From Haemonchus contortus (Eukaryota > Nematoda > Chromadorea > Rhabditida > Trichostrongylidae): a stretch of DNA of 64,000 nt. Shown here one piece after another: positions 60,501-64,000 of this stretch (positions are counted from its first letter, which is position 1; each line of letters begins with the position of its first letter). The translations under genes and the position numbers were made by a program. Where the stretch lies: the NCBI GenBank assembly GCA_000469685.2, contig LS997562.1, positions 14,768,646-14,832,645 of the forward strand, read 5' to 3'. The notes under the pieces are model-generated. The model did no database searches. It was not told the origin of the DNA and saw nothing but the letters and a program-made list of their open reading frames with translations.

Positions 60501-62467
60501 CACCGATGTCTGGAACTGCGGAGGCAGGAAGGAAGAAACTATAGGATGGAGATTCATTTTCATGACCATTTTCGGATACGACATCCACAGTTTCCATTTG
60601 CACAGGTTTTCCCAATTCAATTTCCCCTCCTTCACTGAGCTTTACTTGCTTTATAACAGCCTGTAAAATAAAACCATGCTCTTTCGCCAAAAACCACATT
60701 GTTTGCAAACCTTATTTACCAGAGAGATTAAAAACTAAATCGTGAACGAATAAGCATTTCCTCTAAATCTACTTATATCTGTCTATCTGTCTTCCTATAT
60801 CACAAATAGAAGACCGAAAATATGGTCAATACATTAGAAAGAGAGTGAGCCATTCCCGTCCGAAAATGGAATTAGTGTCATAACTGCAGGACTCTGACGA
60901 ATATTCTTCTAATATACTCTTTTAACCCACTGGCATATTTATCGAATTCTAAGTCCGTTCAAATGGGGAGCAAAACCAAAAGACAGCTGAACTTGCCTTA
61001 GTTCCAGCTTCCCTCTTCAAACTTGTGGAAGTATCGTTTCGAAGAACTGAGCCCTTACTTTTCTTCAAACTTTTCTTTTTATTAGTCGACTTGCTTGACT
61101 CCATTGGAGAACCCAGCAACTTGAACACAAAACCTTGCGAAAAACATAAAACAATGGCATGAAAATGTTGAGGAAGAACGAACCAGCTTTCGACGATTTT
61201 CCGCGGCTTCACCTCCGTCATCATCACTATCGGTACCTATGCCTATGCCTCGGTCTTCTTCAGAAGATATGTCGGAGTCCACAACTCTACCTTTTCTGTT
61301 CGAGACACCGCCATCACTTGCTCCACTTTCGCTTTCAGAAACTGAGGGCTCTCTCCTCTTTGTGTTTACAACGGCCTTAATGGTAAAGCATGCCTCCTGT
61401 GAGTCATCATCATCATCTTCGTCCTTCTTCGAATCGAGAGATTTCAAATTGTTCATTTCTTTATCCACTGAATATTGGAGTCCTAGACGTTGAAGGAAAA
61501 ATGCTGTAGTCGCTTCAGAATCGGGATAACGAGTGCTAAAAATAACTTTGGTCAGCCATAAAACAAATTAAGGCTATTCTTGAAAAAAAAAATCATACCG
61601 GTATTCTTCAACAGCTTTAACAACACAACGTTCGCAGGCAAGCTTCCAGAGACACCGCTCCGTAACTGGGGTTCTTCCCTTCAATAACGAACTCACAGGT
61701 GATAAATAGACTGTAGCATGGAGCGATACCTACCGTAATGCGCAGCTCATTCAGACTCTTTTTATTCAAAAGAGCGAACTTCGAAACGTCGTCACGTGCA
61801 ATGCTCTGGAACAAAGAAAGTTGAGTTGCCATCGTTTCGAGCAGTTCTCTCCCCGAGCATAGAAACTATGGAAAGCATAAAAAAAAAAGCACTAAACTGC
61901 TGAAGTATTAAGGTAAGGCGGGCACTTCCAAACACACCAATCGTAACCGAAGCTGAGAAGAACTTCTCAACATGCCAACTGACCTTCATGGCATGTATCT
62001 CCTCCTCGTACCTTCGCATCTTCCTTTGTAATACTTCCGATGGCTTTTTTGCAACGACCGATTTTAATCGCTTCAGCTTCCTCACAAGATGTCGAACGAG
62101 AGACATGCGAGCTTTATTTATGACCGCACGCATTCCCACTATCTCAAAAAAGGAAATGCACCTCAATCCATCAATTCTGATAACAACCTCACCTCATTAT
62201 TTAGCTGCTCAGCAGTCAGCACATGACCACCAGACGATGAAGCTTTCCGCTTTTTTGGTTTCTGTTTTGGCTTGGGCTTGGGCTAAAAACGTATTGGATT
62301 AGTTCTAGATCTTGCGCAGACATTCGTTTCAGTGCTACGAGTACATACCGCTGTTGTTTGGTTACTCTACACACCCTTTGGTTTCTTTCAGGATTTCTGC
62401 TCACACGAGTCTTCGATGTTCCAGCTTGCGTGATAAGTCTCATGTCGTAATCATCGCGGACTGCCAT
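57502..62467 (-). CDS. SRFBP1: SRFBP1/BUD22-domain protein, complete
   Basis: Nucleolar BUD22-family protein: yeast Bud22 acts in small-subunit rRNA processing, and the vertebrate homologue binds serum response factor. Exons 62467-62375, 62282-62193, 62142-61984, 61805-61734, 61678-61599, 61535-61184, 61119-60997, 60660-60504, 60123-59956, 59049-58897, 58513-58481, 57596-57502 give 524 residues in consistent phase. Diagnostic parts: a Pro/Lys stretch (PKPKPKQKPKKRK), then LTAEQLNNE, MRAVINKARMSLVRHLVRKL and MRRYEEEIHAMK; an acidic Asp/Ser linker in exon 6 (DDDDDSQE, SESESGAS); Lys-rich exons 7-10; and the C-terminal box LHPSWAARRRAKEQQ..GKRIVFSDD. Intron 7 has a GC donor (AAG|GCAAGT). Exons 9 and 10 are tandem duplicates. 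Least sure are the starts of exon 5 (TTGAAG|GG) and exon 11 (58534 is an alternative). ATG 62467 follows an AG by one base, fitting trans-splicing. Confidence 0.92.
57631..57933 (-). repeat. tRNA-derived SINE, copy S11 (full length)
   Basis: On the minus strand: head GGCGGAGGTGGTATAGTGGC (box A) and CAGAGGTTCGAATTC (box B), body GACTTGTCTGGGATGAAAAG, tail CAGACGGGATTGATTAACGC followed by TTTATCCTTTATCCTTTAT. In the last intron of SRFBP1. Confidence 0.92.
58275..58420 (+). repeat. Dispersed repeat family D, copy 3
   Basis: Matches copies 1 and 2 in order and orientation: ATACTTATCCCTGAAAATCG, GATCGCGCACAGTCGCGCGC, GAAGGGAAAGTTTTGATAAC, CAGTGGGAGGACACGGAAGC. Located in the last SRFBP1 intron, antisense to the gene. 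Confidence 0.65.
58503..59300 (-). repeat. Tandem duplication inside SRFBP1, downstream copy (contains exon 10)
   Basis: Resembles 59610-60360 throughout: GGGATATTTGTTT, ATCTCTCAA, a T-rich intron, AATGGAAATGG, the exon, and GGAACGATTC.GAGAACGCTA. Corresponding points are offset by about 1,060-1,075 bp, of which about 300 bp is the inserted SINE S12. Divergence is substantial, so the event is not recent. Confidence 0.85.
59308..59604 (-). repeat. tRNA-derived SINE, copy S12 (full length) at the SRFBP1 duplication junction
   Basis: On the minus strand: head GGCGGAGGTGGTGTAGTGGC, box B region GGGTTTGAATCGTGG, body ATCTGGGAGGATAAGAGCAG, tail GACGGGATTGATTAG and ACTTTATTCTTTATCCTTT. Lies exactly between the two duplicated segments. 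Confidence 0.92.
59610..60360 (-). repeat. Tandem duplication inside SRFBP1, upstream copy (contains exon 9)
   Basis: Exon 9 (KKLKKSSGEMESG, KLKKKKMLPDNKI, KESHIPI) aligns with exon 10 (KKLKKSSVGKGND, TLKKKKMLPDHQI, RESHIPI). The homology extends well into the flanking introns, so whole genomic segments, not just exons, were duplicated. Confidence 0.85.
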
Positions 62468-62650
62468 ACTGCGTTATGGGGACGAACATCGATAGGAGGA
62501 CTCAAAACCGTCGGGCATTCTCTTCCCTCTTTGCAATCATGTATTGGCCACCCTATGACCCATATTTAAATTGCTGTACTACCTACCCATATACATTGCA
62601 CCCCATAATGAAATTTTCAGGCTCCTTACAAATCATTCCCAATATATATA

Positions 62651-63930
62651 CAGGGTGGCGAAAAATTACGTGCGCGCGAGTTTGGGAGCGATCACGTGAC
62701 TGCTTTGAACATCCAAGCCGGCTTTTACGCATCAGTTGCTTTCTTTACACCTTCGATAATCAGCCTGTGAAGAGAAAGTTGTTCTCAAGACCATGGTGCA
62801 GACCTGCACAAGCTGCGAGGAGATTGCGCGAGTAACCAGCGGCGGGATGAAGAACACTGCAATTGCGTCGAAGCTCAGAATTTCTTTGAGAACAGTTGAA
62901 AAGATTGTGAAGCAATGGGAGGGGAAAGTACACGTCCTAACCAAGCCGGGAAGAGGGAGGAAGCGAACTGTCATCACAAGGAGGATGCTTGGTATTATCA
63001 AGAAGAGGATTGACCGTAAGGATGATCGGAGATTGAACAAAATGGCAGAACAGCTCAGATCTCCTGACAATCAGTTCAAATGATAAGGAAAAATGAGCTT
63101 GGGCTTCGAAGTTATCGCCTACTGAATGGACATGCTCTTACCGAAAACGCAAAGCAAAGTCGAAAAGAAAAATGCAAAAAACTGCTAGAGTTTTTCGAGG
63201 TGCGCCGCTTGGAAGACGTTCTTTGGTGTGACGAAAAAGTTTTCACCGTGAAAGTGGCTAAAAACCCTCAGAATCACCGCCAACTCCTTAGTCCAGCTCT
63301 CAAGAACACCCGCAAGAGGAAAATTGCCATAAGGAGTTTGTTCGCCAAAAGTTTAATGGTTTGGGGTGGTATCAGTGCATCAGCCAAGATTCCGTTGATT
63401 TTCGTAGAAAAAAAATGTGAAAATTGATGCGAAGTTCTACCAAAAGAAATTCTTGAAAAAACTTAGCTATCCTGAAAGCAAAATCACCCAACTTCATCTC
63501 TCAGCAGGACTGGGCTCCGGCCCATGCAGCGAGATCCACCATTCACCTCCTCGAGTCCGAAATTGGCAACTTCCTGACAAAGGATCTGTGGCCTTCTAAT
63601 AGCTCAGATTTGAATCCTTCGGACTTTGCTGTTTGGGGTTATATGGAAGGGGAACTAAGGAATAAGAACGTGAGAAGTTTGGTGGCTTTGCGAAAGGAAG
63701 TCTGCAAATCTGGGACAGTTTGGGCCTCGGCTACCTTCGGCGCACCGTCGACTCGGTGAAAGAACGAATCGAAGCCTGTATCGAAGCAGAAGGCAGGCAC
63801 TTTGAAAATTTGTTGTGATTATGTAACGTCATTGTTTGTTGTTTTATGAAAATACTTTTCATTCCATGTTGGTAAACGAATAGTAAAGTTCGAGCGTTTT
63901 TTATGGCGCACGTAATTTTTCGCCACCCTG
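62651..63930 (+). mobile_element. maT-type (DD37D) Tc1/mariner transposon, nearly complete
   Basis: Perfect inverted ends of at least 26 bp (CAGGGTGGCGAAAAATTACG and onward) at 62651 and 63930, flanked by TA within TA-rich sequence. Length 1,280 bp, normal for the group. It sits just upstream of the SRFBP1 start (183 bp from the ATG), so it could affect that promoter. Confidence 0.92.
62793..63818 (+). pseudogene. maT-type transposase, frameshifted
   Basis: Starts at ATG 62793 with a helix-turn-helix region (NTAIASKLRISLRTVEKIVK). The frame breaks near 63075, continues in the next frame (RSYRLLNGHALTENAKQSRK, first catalytic Asp in LWCDEKVF near 63230), and breaks again near 63415. The last part has the second Asp in QQDWAPAH and the third in SSDLNPSDFAVWG. 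There are 37 residues between these two Asp, the DD37D signature. All three acidic residues survive, but the frame breaks prevent expression of an intact enzyme. Confidence 0.88.
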
Positions 63931-64000
63931 TATATATATATACCAGTTTGGCTATGCACGCTAACGCGCGCAGTATACGTCGACGGCCACTTATCCACGA
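63931..64000. other. Window end, TA repeat and unassigned sequence
   Basis: TATATATATATA follows the transposon end; nothing else recognised. Confidence 0.5.

Noticed and set aside
1..64000. CRISPR arrays, bacterial operons, rRNA genes
   Set aside because: No spaced identical repeats, no Shine-Dalgarno-led gene strings and no rRNA core motifs seen. The DNA is clearly eukaryotic.

Overview
The window looks like nuclear DNA of a clade V (strongylid, hookworm-like) nematode. Five conserved multi-exon genes have the compact exons, many 50-60 bp introns and TTTCAG-type acceptors usual in this group. The repeats fit too: an RTE retrotransposon of the type common in hookworms, Tc1 and maT elements, foldback MITEs and a tRNA-derived SINE. 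The organism is an inference from these features; no species-specific marker was seen.

Layout. (1) 1-9.5 kb, minus strand: 16 exons of a MARCHF6/Doa10 membrane E3 ubiquitin ligase; its 3' end lies beyond position 1. Its 5 kb intron 6 holds three foldback elements and an antisense RTE copy (5.5-8.2 kb). (2) 9.6-24.2 kb: gene-poor DNA with a 145-bp-period satellite element, nested foldbacks, a dead Tc1 element and a 2-kb element with ~590-bp inverted arms. (3) 24.4-29.5 kb, plus: a complete AFG1L (LACE1) mitochondrial AAA+ ATPase gene, 10 exons. (4) 29.5-44.7 kb: repeat-rich spacer with SINEs, an inverted partial copy of the satellite element and a few exon-like open segments that I could not identify. 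(5) 44.8-52.0 kb, plus: a complete rege-1 (Regnase-1/ZC3H12) gene, 12 exons, followed about 155 bp later by a possible first exon of another gene. (6) 54.2-56.1 kb, minus: a complete pterin-4a-carbinolamine dehydratase gene, 4 exons, with a secretory-looking N-terminus. (7) 57.5-62.5 kb, minus: a complete SRFBP1/BUD22 gene, 12 exons, two of them a tandem duplicate. (8) 62.7-63.9 kb: a nearly full-length maT (DD37D) transposon.

The five genes do not form one pathway: ER protein degradation, mitochondrial proteostasis, mRNA decay, pterin recycling and ribosome biogenesis. From memory, AFG1L next to rege-1 recalls neighbouring genes on C. elegans chromosome I; that was not checked. Exon coordinates were read by hand from splice consensus, reading-phase continuity and remembered family motifs. 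In every complete gene all junction phases agree. The least certain boundaries are named in the entries.
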